This document shows positions 9,292 to 17,153 of a DNA stretch of 33,118 nt, piece by piece. The DNA is taken from assembly GCA_021807675.1 (NCBI GenBank), contig JAKBCR010000023.1:1-33118 (forward strand). Reading direction: 5' to 3'. This stretch comes from Pseudomonadota bacterium (GTDB taxonomy: Bacteria > Pseudomonadota > Gammaproteobacteria > Steroidobacterales > Steroidobacteraceae). How positions within the stretch are numbered: the first letter of the stretch is position 1; every line of letters begins with the position of its first letter. Position numbers and translations under genes: made by a program. Below the pieces are notes generated by a model. The model was not told where the DNA came from, searched no databases, and saw nothing but the letters and a program-made list of their open reading frames with translations.

Positions 9292-9314
9292 GCCGGCGGG
9301 CTCGAACCGCCGGC
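9292..9314 (-). terminator. Hairpin downstream of the CheX-like gene
   Basis: GCCGGCGG at 9292-9299 and CCGCCGGC at 9307-9314 form a perfect 8-bp GC-rich stem with a 7-base loop. It lies about 21 bases past the stop of the last gene of the minus-strand operon. There is no T-tract after it, so it is a candidate RNA 3' end or weak terminator rather than a canonical intrinsic terminator. Confidence 0.35.
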
Positions 9315-9335
9315 CGCCTCGCCCGGCGCGGGGGC

Positions 9336-9782
9336 TCAGGTCAGCGAGACGACCAGCTTCGCCGAATGGCTGCGCCAGTTGATCGGGATGATGAAGGAGC
9401 GCTGGCCGGGCTTTTGCGGGACCTCGGGCTTCTCGCCGGCGAGCACGCTCGGTACCGAGATGACGAAGTCGCGGCCGAAGTCGCGCCGCGCATTGCCCGA
9501 GATCGTGTTGGCCACCTCCCCGACGAGGTCCCGCATGGTCTCGTGGCTGAAGTCGTTCTCCTGCATCTTCATCAGGAGCACGGTGAGCATGGCCCGCGGC
9601 GCGGTGAAGTACACGACTCCCTCACGCTTGCCCGAGATGCTGATGATCCCGGTGTAGTCGTGCACCTGGGGCGCCCCCTCCATGAGGTACGGCGAGCCGA
9701 TGGTGGCCGGCTGCTGCGCCGCCACCTCGAAATAGTTCGTCGTCCCCTCGACGAAAGTCTTCAGCTCCTCTTCCCGCAACAT
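9336..9782 (-). CDS. CheX-like chemotaxis phosphatase
   Basis: This 148-residue cytoplasmic protein resembles the CheC/CheX/FliY phosphatases, which remove phosphate from CheY-type receivers. The family's catalytic ExxN signature is visible in DLVGEVANTISGNARRDFG, with Glu89 and Asn92 and the typical GxA/GNA context. A single copy of the motif, as in CheX, is present. The C-terminal beta-rich half ends KLVVSLT. The ATG at 9782 is preceded by a GGAGAG-type ribosome-binding site. It is the last gene of a four-gene minus-strand operon, 22 bases after a CheY-like gene, and that regulator is its likely substrate. Assignment to the fold is confident. The partner is inferred from context. Confidence 0.85.
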   Translation of the reverse strand: MLREEELKTFVEGTTNYFEVAAQQPATIGSPYLMEGAPQVHDYTGIISISGKREGVVYFTAPRAMLTVLLMKMQENDFSHETMRDLVGEVANTISGNARRDFGRDFVISVPSVLAGEKPEVPQKPGQRSFIIPINWRSHSAKLVVSLT

Positions 9783-9804
9783 CTGCCGTCTCTCCGTCTC
9801 GCTT

Positions 9805-10203
9805 TCAGGACATCAGCTCCGCGATAGCCTCATTCAACTGCCGATCGGTGAACGGCTTGTTGAGAAAGCCGTTCGCCCCCCGCTCCATCGCCTCGACGGC
9901 GGTCGCCTTGTCCGCCAGCGCCGAGATCACCAGAATACGCACCGCCGGTTTCAATTGCACCAGCTTGGAGATGCACTCGATGCCGTCCATCTGCGGCATC
10001 GTCAGGTCCATCGTGACCATGTCGGGATCGGTCTTGTGGAACATCTCCAGTGCCTCGATCCCGTTGCCGGCCGTACCGACGACCTCGAGCTCCTCGAACT
10101 GCTGCGAGCGCTCGATCCGGCGCCGCATGATGTTCGAATCGTCCACGATGAGAAGCTTGAGCGATCGCCTGCCGCCCGCCCCGTTGACTTGTCCCACGCT
10201 CAT
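9805..10203 (-). CDS. CheY-like single-domain response regulator
   Basis: This is a 132-residue stand-alone receiver domain. The acidic pair is Asp21-Asp22 (LLIVDDSN), the phospho-acceptor is Asp66 in MVTMDLTMPQMDG, the switch serine lies in VISALAD, and the conserved lysine is Lys116 in LNKPF. There is no output domain, so it should act by protein contact, as CheY does. I chose the ATG at 10203 because AAGGGGG lies 5 bases upstream. An in-frame GTG at 10224, directly after the kinase stop, would add seven residues. It lies between the Hpt kinase and the CheX-like phosphatase genes, which together make a complete phosphorelay. Confidence 0.9.
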   Translation of the reverse strand: MSVGQVNGAGGRRSLKLLIVDDSNIMRRRIERSQQFEELEVVGTAGNGIEALEMFHKTDPDMVTMDLTMPQMDGIECISKLVQLKPAVRILVISALADKATAVEAMERGANGFLNKPFTDRQLNEAIAELMS

Positions 10204-10224
10204 CCACGCCCCCTTGCTCTTCAC

Positions 10225-12342
10225 TCAAGCCACTGCCGAGCTCGCCGCTTCAGCGGCTGGCAGCACGATCTTGAAGCGTGTGAAGCGGCCCGGGTTCGTG
10301 CTTACCCCGATCTTGCCACCCAGGCCGTATACGGTGCGTGCCACGACATCCATGCCTACGCCTCTTCCAGCGTCCATGGTGACTTCCTCCTGCGTCGAGA
10401 AGCCTGGCCGGAAGATGAGTGCCATTGCCGAGCGGGTGTCCATCGATGCCGCTTCCTCGGCGGTGATGATGCTCTTGCGCACGGCCGCATCCTTCAGAGC
10501 CTGCGGTGAGATGCCGGCGCCATCGTCCTCGAATACGAGCTCGTAACCGTCTCCCGAGCGGCGGAAGTCCACGCGTACTGCGCCCACGTCCGACTTCGCC
10601 AGGGCACGCCGCGCCTCGCAAGGCTCGATGCCGTGAACCGCGGAGTTGCGCAGCATCTGAATGAGGCAGTCCTTTACGGTCGCGACATACGGCGCCGGCA
10701 CATTCGCCAGCCCCGAGAGCGTCAGCCTGAAGGCTTTCCGGTGATCCCGTCCCAGCTTCTCGGCGAGCGCCTGCATCGTGGGCGTGAGGTCCTCACCCGA
10801 GCGGCCGCCCGGGCGCTCTGCCGCCGAGGACCTCGGCGCGTCAGCGCCGGATGTCGCGGAGTCTTTCAGCGCCGTGAGCCGGGTGGCCATCTCCCGCACG
10901 CCGCGCAGATGCGCCAACAGCTCATCGAGTTTCAGGACCATCGGCAGGAAGTCGTTACCGGAGAGCTCCGCCTTCTTCTTGAGCTCGCTTACCATGTCCT
11001 CGAGCCGATGCACCCGTTGGGCGATGCTCATCAGGTTCAAGGCCGAGGCCTCGCCCTTGATCGAGTGCAGCTCGCGGAACAGGCCCCCCAGCTTCTTGCG
11101 GAACTCCGCATCGGTGCGCGCCGGCTCCTTGAGGATCGCATTGATGAGCTGCAGTCCGGTCTGGGTGGTGTCGAGGAACGAGCCGAGCTGCAGCGGATCG
11201 ACGTGCATCATGCCGACCATCATGTCGACCTGCGCGTTCGCGTTCTCCTGCGCCTCCTGCAGCTCCTTGGCGAGCAGCACGTTGGAAGTGATGTCGCTCA
11301 CCGAGCACAGGACGTGCTTGACGCCCTTCGGGCCGAGCACGCGGTGGAAGTCGAATTGCAGATAGCGGGTCTCCTTGCCGCCGCGGCCGTTGTCCATGCT
11401 GATCTCGAGCTGCCCGAGAGGGTTGATGCTCTTCATCAGGTTCTCGTGGGCCCGGTCGCCCCAGAGCAGCTTGATGTACTTCATCGCCGTCGCCAGCGTA
11501 TTGGGCGGGACGCGGTTCTCGAGCAGCTTCTCGAACGAGAGCCCCGCGAAGTCGCTGCGATCGAAGATGTGCGTGAGCGCCTCCGACCAGACGGAGCCGA
11601 TCTTGTAGTCGGCATCGAGCAGGAAGAAGCCTTCGCGTACCGTCTTCAGGATGTCACGCGTCTGCTCCTGCGCCTCTCGCGCGGCCCGCTCGTGCCTGAT
11701 GCGGGTGAGCTGCAGATACGCGGCGGCGGCGGCCAGCACGAACGCCGCGAGCACGCCGCCCGAGAGCAATGCCCGCAGGCGCGCCGCGGCGCCCGAGGTC
11801 TGAGCCTCGAGCGAGCGGGTCACCGCACTGAGCAGCCGATGCAGCCGGCCGACGTTCTGCTTCGCGAGCAGCTGGGCTTGGCGCACGTTGCCGTAATACA
11901 GCTTGCCGCTCTCCGACAGCGAGCTGCCAGCGTCCGTATCGACGTATGGCTCGCCGGAGAAGGCGAGGATGGGAGCCAGCACCGGCCTGTACGCCTGCCA
12001 CATCTGCACTGCCTCCTGCAGCTGTGCTGACTGGAGCTTGCCGCGCGTGGCGAGCTGCCGGATGTCGCCGTTGAAGCGACCCACCGTGCCCGCGAGTTCC
12101 GCGTGGGCTTGTCCCGTGTACTCACGCGTCTCCAGCCGCTGGCGCAGGGCGGTCAGCTGCTGGGTGAGGACACCCGGATAAGTCTGAAGCTCGCTGGCCG
12201 TCTGCAGCGCCGTGATGCTGGAGCGAATCTGCGTCGCCAGCCTGAAGCCCGCGAGCAGGGCGAGGCCCATTACGAGGGCGAGGGCGGTACCCGCGCCGGC
12301 CGTGATCAGCCGTCGGTTGCGATCTGCGCCTGCGACATTCAT
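10225..12342 (-). CDS. Membrane-bound CheA-like histidine kinase with PAS and Hpt domains
   Basis: This 705-residue sensor kinase has an unusual layout. Transmembrane helix 1 lies at about residues 12-35. A helical periplasmic region spans about 36-190, and helix 2 lies at about 190-213. A PAS-like domain covers about 228-350 and ends in a CSVSDIT motif. An Hpt domain has His426 in ELHSIKGEASAL (the HxxKG pattern). After a linker comes a CheA-type ATPase domain with LIQMLRNSAVHGIE around Asn566, DDGAGI at 606-611 and GRGVGM at 659-664. The chain ends right after the ATPase core. There is no C-terminal CheW-like domain, so it should not dock into a chemoreceptor array as CheA does. The next gene encodes the likely receiver. 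The ATG at 12342 has AGGGAA upstream. Confidence 0.88.
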   Translation of the reverse strand: MNVAGADRNRRLITAGAGTALALVMGLALLAGFRLATQIRSSITALQTASELQTYPGVLTQQLTALRQRLETREYTGQAHAELAGTVGRFNGDIRQLATRGKLQSAQLQEAVQMWQAYRPVLAPILAFSGEPYVDTDAGSSLSESGKLYYGNVRQAQLLAKQNVGRLHRLLSAVTRSLEAQTSGAAARLRALLSGGVLAAFVLAAAAAYLQLTRIRHERAAREAQEQTRDILKTVREGFFLLDADYKIGSVWSEALTHIFDRSDFAGLSFEKLLENRVPPNTLATAMKYIKLLWGDRAHENLMKSINPLGQLEISMDNGRGGKETRYLQFDFHRVLGPKGVKHVLCSVSDITSNVLLAKELQEAQENANAQVDMMVGMMHVDPLQLGSFLDTTQTGLQLINAILKEPARTDAEFRKKLGGLFRELHSIKGEASALNLMSIAQRVHRLEDMVSELKKKAELSGNDFLPMVLKLDELLAHLRGVREMATRLTALKDSATSGADAPRSSAAERPGGRSGEDLTPTMQALAEKLGRDHRKAFRLTLSGLANVPAPYVATVKDCLIQMLRNSAVHGIEPCEARRALAKSDVGAVRVDFRRSGDGYELVFEDDGAGISPQALKDAAVRKSIITAEEAASMDTRSAMALIFRPGFSTQEEVTMDAGRGVGMDVVARTVYGLGGKIGVSTNPGRFTRFKIVLPAAEAASSAVA

Positions 12343-12366
12343 GGTAGGTTTCCCTGACGGCTGGAT

Positions 12367-14532
12367 TTAGTTCGGCAGCACGAAGCGGATGAGCGTGCGC
12401 ACGGGCACCTCGACGGGATGGCCGTCGTATTCGGCGGGCTTATAGCGCCAGCGCCGGATGGCGTCGGTCGCCGCGCGATCGAAAACGCCCGGCGGGCTGG
12501 ACTGAATGACCTTCACGTCCGTGGTGTACCCCTTCTTGTCCACCACGTACTGCACGATCACGCTGCCGCTGAGCCGGTCGTTCATGGCGTGGTCGGGATA
12601 GCGTGGCGGGACGTAATGGATCCGCCGCAAGCGTGCGGCGAGCTCCATAAAGCTGGGACCCGCGGCGGCCCGCCGTGCCCTCGGGGCTGAGCTCGCCTGC
12701 CGAACGGCTGCGGTTGCGGCCGCGCTCGCGCCCCAGCTCGTGGCGGCCGCGAGGTCGGCATCGGCCTGCTCTATCTCCCCGAGCTGCATCTCGGAGTGCG
12801 CCCGAGCGATCAGCTTTGCGGCGAGCAGGCCTCTATCCTCGGCCGCCGCGTCCAGGGCGGACCCGGTGGGGTGGGTGTCCTGCAGCTCCCGTAGATAATC
12901 CGCCGCGCTGTCACCGGCAGGCGAGGTCAGCGCACCGCTGCTCAGGCGGTCCCGAACGAGGGTCGCCAGGTGGTCTGCTCTCAGGTGCGCGGCCTTGATC
13001 TGCGCACTGGCGAGCTGCCGCTGGAACTGAGCGACCTCGGCCGACGAAGCGCCGTTCGCCCGGGCAGCGGCGACCCATCGGCTTTCGTCAGCGGTATTCC
13101 CGGAGAGCGCGCTCTGCTGTGCCTCGCCGAACAACGCTGCGACCAAAGCGCTCGCGGCCTGCTTCGTCGCAGGGGCGGAGGGGGCCGCCGCCTGGAGCTG
13201 GGTGAGGTAGTCTGCCGCGCTGTCGCCCGCTGGTCCGGTGAGCTCACCGGCGCGGATGCGTTTGCGCACCAGAGCCGCCAGGCGCTGCGCCTTGTCCGCC
13301 TGCTTCAGGTGCGAGAGCTCCCCGCGCCAGGCGGTGAGCTGTGTCGCGGGCACGGCGCCCGATTGCTGGGCCTGCCGCAGCAGCGCGGCGGCGCGGTCCG
13401 CCTTGCCGTTGCTGAGCGCTTGCGGGATTTCCGCGCTCGAGAGCTGCAGCTGGAACGTGCCCCAGTGCGGGTCCGAAGGATCCGCAAGCTTCAGGGTCGC
13501 CAGCGCCAGTGCGGCCTGGTTGTAGTGATCGCCCGACATCGCGTCATGGAAACGCGAGATACAGACGTCGCCCACCCGCCGCAGACCGTCTTTGGCTTCG
13601 CCGCTCGTCGGGTCCGCAGCCAGAGCGGACCGGTAGTAGACGAGCGCATTGTTCCCGGTCGGCGCGGTGAAGCGCCGATCGCGCATCGCGCGCCGCGCCT
13701 TTTCCAGCAGATCGTCGACGCGGCCCGCGACGATGGACGTATCCACCACGGGCTGGGGCAAAGCCGCTGCGGCACTCCGCGATGCCGCGCGGGCCGAGCT
13801 GATCGTACCCGAAGCCTGTGCCGTGGCATGCGGAGCAGTCGATGCCTTGCCATGGGCGAAGTACCACGCTGCCCCTGCGCCGAGGGCAACGAAGGCGAGG
13901 CCCAGGCCGGCCCACAGCGCCCGTTTGGGTCCGCCCTCTTGCGGCTCCTCGGGCTCCCTCGAGGAATACGACATGGTGGGTCGGAAAGAATCGAGCCTCG
14001 GCGTCGGAGCCGCAGCGGAGCCGGGCCGCTCCGACGCGGGGCCGCGCGCCGCGGCGCTGCGGCTGACGGCGTCGGCGATGGCGGCGTCCAGTACCGCCGT
14101 CGTCTTCGGTCCCTCGAGCGGGATCGTCAGAACCGCAAAGACACTCGTACCCTTTACCGCCGCGGCAGTCTGCTTCTCGGAATCCGCTTCAGCAAACAGG
14201 ACGACCACCGCATTCGGCGCTTGCTGCGTCGCGCGCTGTACGTCCGCCCGCACGTCGCTCGTTGCACGGGCATCGATCACCAGCATCTGCCCCCGTTTGG
14301 TGCTTCCAAGTTGCCCCATCGCGGTGTCGATCGAGTCGACTGGACTCACCGACGCTTGTCCGCCCAGCGCCTCTCCGAGCTCGAGCAGGAAGTCATCGCG
14401 GTCAGTGAGTGCCGTCAGATCGACTGTCGGCCGCTGCGTGGGGGACGGCGTAACCGCCGCATTCTCGCCGTTACCGGACTCGAGACTCCGGGGGGCACTC
14501 GATGCTGGATTGGCCACTGCTCGTGTCTCCAC
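12367..14532 (-). CDS. TonB-family protein with a cytoplasmic receiver-like domain and periplasmic helical repeats
   Basis: The 721-residue product has four parts. The cytoplasmic region (1-205) contains a receiver-like alpha/beta fold at about 48-158, with MLVIDARA where the phospho-acceptor would be and LTIPLEG where a KP motif would be, so it may be a pseudo-receiver. A single membrane helix lies at about 205-226 (LWAGLGLAFVALGAGAAWYF). The periplasmic region holds helical TPR-like repeats, two of which carry GDSAADYL-x-x-LQ (residues 436-447 and 540-551). The C-terminal TonB domain (about 635-720) has YPDHAMNDRLSGSVIVQYVV and WRYKPAEYDG. TonB proteins normally pass proton-motive energy to outer-membrane receptors. 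The start appears to be GTG at 14532 with a weak ribosome-binding site. It is the first gene of the signalling operon, 24 bases before the kinase. The function is unknown. Confidence 0.8.
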   Translation of the reverse strand: METRAVANPASSAPRSLESGNGENAAVTPSPTQRPTVDLTALTDRDDFLLELGEALGGQASVSPVDSIDTAMGQLGSTKRGQMLVIDARATSDVRADVQRATQQAPNAVVVLFAEADSEKQTAAAVKGTSVFAVLTIPLEGPKTTAVLDAAIADAVSRSAAARGPASERPGSAAAPTPRLDSFRPTMSYSSREPEEPQEGGPKRALWAGLGLAFVALGAGAAWYFAHGKASTAPHATAQASGTISSARAASRSAAAALPQPVVDTSIVAGRVDDLLEKARRAMRDRRFTAPTGNNALVYYRSALAADPTSGEAKDGLRRVGDVCISRFHDAMSGDHYNQAALALATLKLADPSDPHWGTFQLQLSSAEIPQALSNGKADRAAALLRQAQQSGAVPATQLTAWRGELSHLKQADKAQRLAALVRKRIRAGELTGPAGDSAADYLTQLQAAAPSAPATKQAASALVAALFGEAQQSALSGNTADESRWVAAARANGASSAEVAQFQRQLASAQIKAAHLRADHLATLVRDRLSSGALTSPAGDSAADYLRELQDTHPTGSALDAAAEDRGLLAAKLIARAHSEMQLGEIEQADADLAAATSWGASAAATAAVRQASSAPRARRAAAGPSFMELAARLRRIHYVPPRYPDHAMNDRLSGSVIVQYVVDKKGYTTDVKVIQSSPPGVFDRAATDAIRRWRYKPAEYDGHPVEVPVRTLIRFVLPN

Positions 14533-15161
14533 GCTCGAAAAGTGAGCTCTTCCGCGCGCAGCCAGCCCCGGCCCGACAGGCTATCTAGCGCCCACCCGCT
14601 TGATAACGCACGCAAAAGGCGGTTTTATGGAGGATATTGCGCGGCTGACGCACCGCAGTGCCGCAGTTCACAGTAACGACAGTCCTGTGGGGTGCCGGCG
14701 ACAGCTCGTCGTGAAAACTCTGAAGCAGTGCTCGCTTTCCGGTGCCGCACACAGTGGCGCACGCCGCGGACAAAACATAAGATGTCCCCATGCGCGCGGA
14801 CCCGTTCGCACCTTCTCGGCGCATCCAGGCACAACTGGGCATGCATTTTGCTTTATCGCTTCCAGTGCCGCATCTACGGGCCATATCCACGAACCAGGAG
14901 AGCGCTTCCCTGAGAGCCGCAGGCGTGACGAAGCAAAGCGCGTCTCGGGGGTCCGCGTGTACGACGGAGCCAAGTGCGCAGAGAGACGGAAACGATGAAC
15001 GATCCGCTGTCATGACCGTCTTATATAGCGGGACCGGGAAATCGAGCGCCATCACGCACATTGCACAGCGTTGAATCGGACTTGGGAGCCTTCGCGCTGG
15101 CATCCTTGGCCTGCCGGTCCATCCTTCATGGGGCCACGAACTGAAACGGGAGGGAGGGACG
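14533..15161. other. Long intergenic region between the TonB and prkA operons
   Basis: These 629 bases separate two divergent operons and should hold both promoters. The sequence looks less GC-rich than its neighbours. Open frames exist on both strands, including a long minus-strand one running into prkA, but their translations are rich in Arg, Ser and Cys and resemble no protein. The most AT-rich core is cttatata at 15019-15026, a possible -10 region for prkA, without a good -35 partner. I looked for a sigma-54 GG-N10-GC site before prkA and found only a poor match at about 15081. Nothing else is identifiable. Confidence 0.35.
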
Positions 15162-17120
15162 ATGCGATCGCTTTCTACTGACCCGGAATCGACGAGCCAC
15201 TCGGCCTTCATCGAGTCGCTGAGCTCCTTCAGCCGACTGCACAGAGCCCAGCGCTGGGAGGGCACCTTCGGCGAATTTCTCGCCGACATCCTGCCCGCGA
15301 ACGCCGCGGCGATGGCTCGATCGAGCCACGAATACATCTGGGACATGCTCCGCTGGCATGGACGCACCGCGCAACCCGATGCGGCGGAAAGTCTTCGCGC
15401 ACGGGAGCTCTTCAAGCGGGAGCTGTTTGGCATCGACGAGCCGCTGTCGCGTGTCGTCGATTACTTCAAGGCCGCCGCCGCCGGGTCTGATGTTGGCCGC
15501 CGGCTGCTGCTGCTGCTGGGTCCTCCCTCCGGTGGCAAGTCGACGATGGCCATCCTCTTGAAGCGCGGCCTCGAGGAGTACAGCCGCACGGACGAGGGGG
15601 CGCTCTATGCCATCAAGGGCTCGCCCTTGCGCGAGAATCCCCTGAATCTGATTCCAGCGAGCCTGCGGTCGGAGTTTCGCGACCGCTATGGAGTCACCAT
15701 CCAGGGGGAGCTGTCACCCTGGGCGCGCGATGCCGTGGAGCGGGAATTCGACGGCGACTTCGTGCGCGTGCCGGTCGAGCGCGTCTTCCTGTCGGAGGCC
15801 TCGCGCACTGGCATCGGCACTTACGCGCCCCACGACCCCACCACCGCCGACATCGCGGACCTCGTCGGCTCGGTCGACCTCGCCAAGGTCGCCCAGATCG
15901 GCGACGAGGGCGACCCGCGCGCCTGGTCATGGTCCGGCGCCGTGTATGCCGCAAGCCGCGGCGTTCTGGAGATGATCGAGATCCTGAAGGTGAAGCGGGA
16001 GTTCCTCTACCTGCTCCTCACCTTGACTCAGGAGAAGAACGTCAAGGTGTCCCGTTTTCCCCTGATTCACGTCGACGAGACCATCCTCGCGCACACCAAC
16101 CTCGCGGAGTTCCACAAGTTCCTCCAGGAGAAGGAGAACGAGGCCCTGCTCGATCGCATGGTGATCATCAAGGTCCCCTATGCGCTCTCGTATCGCGACG
16201 AGGCCCGCATCTACCAGAAGCTCGTTTCCGGCGCGCCGGCCTTCCGCAACGTGCACCTCGATCCCCATGTGCTCAACCTGGCGGCCGTCTTCGCGATCCT
16301 GACGCGACTCACGAAGCCGGAGCGTGAGGGCCTCGACGTTGCCAAAAAACTACGCCTCTATGCCGGCGAGGCGGTCGAGGGTGCGCCGGAGACCGAAGCC
16401 TCGCGTCTGCACGCGGAGTCCCCCGACGAGGGTATGACCGGCGTCAGCCCGCGTTTCATCATCAATGCCATTTCCAACGCGATCACCCGCGGTACGACCA
16501 ACAGTCTGACCAGCATGGAGCTGCTGCTCGCGCTCAAGGACGGCATCGAGAGCGACGCCCGCATGGAGGCGAAGCAGAAGAAGGCCTGGATCGACCACCT
16601 GGTGACCGCGCGCAAGGAGTTCTACAACCGCTGGGTCAAGGAGGACGTCCACCGCGCCATGTTTGCCTCGTTCGAGGAGGAGGCACAGCAGCTCCTGGAG
16701 AAGTATCTCGATGAGGTGGAAGCCTCGCTCGATCACCGCCAGGTCACCGACCCCATCACCGGCGAGACGCGGCCGGCCGACGAGCGGTTCCTGCGCTCGG
16801 TGGAGGAGAAGATCAAGGTCTCCGATTCCGGCAAGCTGTCATTCCGGCAGGAGGTGGTCCGCAAGGCGATGGTCGCCTTCAAGGCCGGCGAGAAGTTCAA
16901 GCTCGCGAGCCACGCTCGTATGCGCGAGGCGATCGAGCAATACCTCTTCGATGAACGGCGCGACGTGTTGCGGCTCGTCACCTCGACGGCGCGTCCGGAC
17001 GAGGACGCGCGACAGAAGATCTCGGCCGTGCAGCAACGCCTGATCACCGAGTATGGCTACGACGAGCACAGCGCCAAGGAAGCCTTGAGCTACGTCACCA
17101 CCTTGCTCGCGCAGGAGTAG
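15162..17120 (+). CDS. prkA: PrkA family serine protein kinase (YeaG-like)
   Basis: The product is a 652-residue cytoplasmic protein of the PrkA/YeaG family (E. coli YeaG is 644 residues). It has an AAA-type N-terminal domain and a C-terminal PrkA domain. The P-loop GPPSGGKST is at residues 120-128, preceded by four leucines and followed by the conserved PLRENPLNLIP region. The family is linked to starvation, stationary-phase and nitrogen-stress responses, with reported Ser/Thr kinase and, in some members, protease activity. A strong ribosome-binding site (gggagggagg) precedes the ATG at 15162. The genes yeaH and spoVR follow on the same strand, the conserved three-gene arrangement of this family. 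Confidence 0.95.
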   Translation: MRSLSTDPESTSHSAFIESLSSFSRLHRAQRWEGTFGEFLADILPANAAAMARSSHEYIWDMLRWHGRTAQPDAAESLRARELFKRELFGIDEPLSRVVDYFKAAAAGSDVGRRLLLLLGPPSGGKSTMAILLKRGLEEYSRTDEGALYAIKGSPLRENPLNLIPASLRSEFRDRYGVTIQGELSPWARDAVEREFDGDFVRVPVERVFLSEASRTGIGTYAPHDPTTADIADLVGSVDLAKVAQIGDEGDPRAWSWSGAVYAASRGVLEMIEILKVKREFLYLLLTLTQEKNVKVSRFPLIHVDETILAHTNLAEFHKFLQEKENEALLDRMVIIKVPYALSYRDEARIYQKLVSGAPAFRNVHLDPHVLNLAAVFAILTRLTKPEREGLDVAKKLRLYAGEAVEGAPETEASRLHAESPDEGMTGVSPRFIINAISNAITRGTTNSLTSMELLLALKDGIESDARMEAKQKKAWIDHLVTARKEFYNRWVKEDVHRAMFASFEEEAQQLLEKYLDEVEASLDHRQVTDPITGETRPADERFLRSVEEKIKVSDSGKLSFRQEVVRKAMVAFKAGEKFKLASHARMREAIEQYLFDERRDVLRLVTSTARPDEDARQKISAVQQRLITEYGYDEHSAKEALSYVTTLLAQE

Positions 17121-17153
17121 CGCTCGGCCTGAAAAAGGAGTAGACCAGCAACA

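Noticed and set aside
15078-15100. Possible sigma-54 promoter (GG-N10-GC) upstream of prkA
   Set aside because: The -24 half is ttgggag and the -12 half is gcgct, both poor matches to TGGCAC and TTGC. Sigma-54 control of the family is known elsewhere but the sequence here does not support it.
14585-15433. Open frame of 282 codons on the minus strand overlapping the start of prkA
   Set aside because: The translation is rich in Arg, Ser and Cys with no domain-like pattern, it lacks a ribosome-binding site, and a third of it lies antisense to the well-supported prkA gene.
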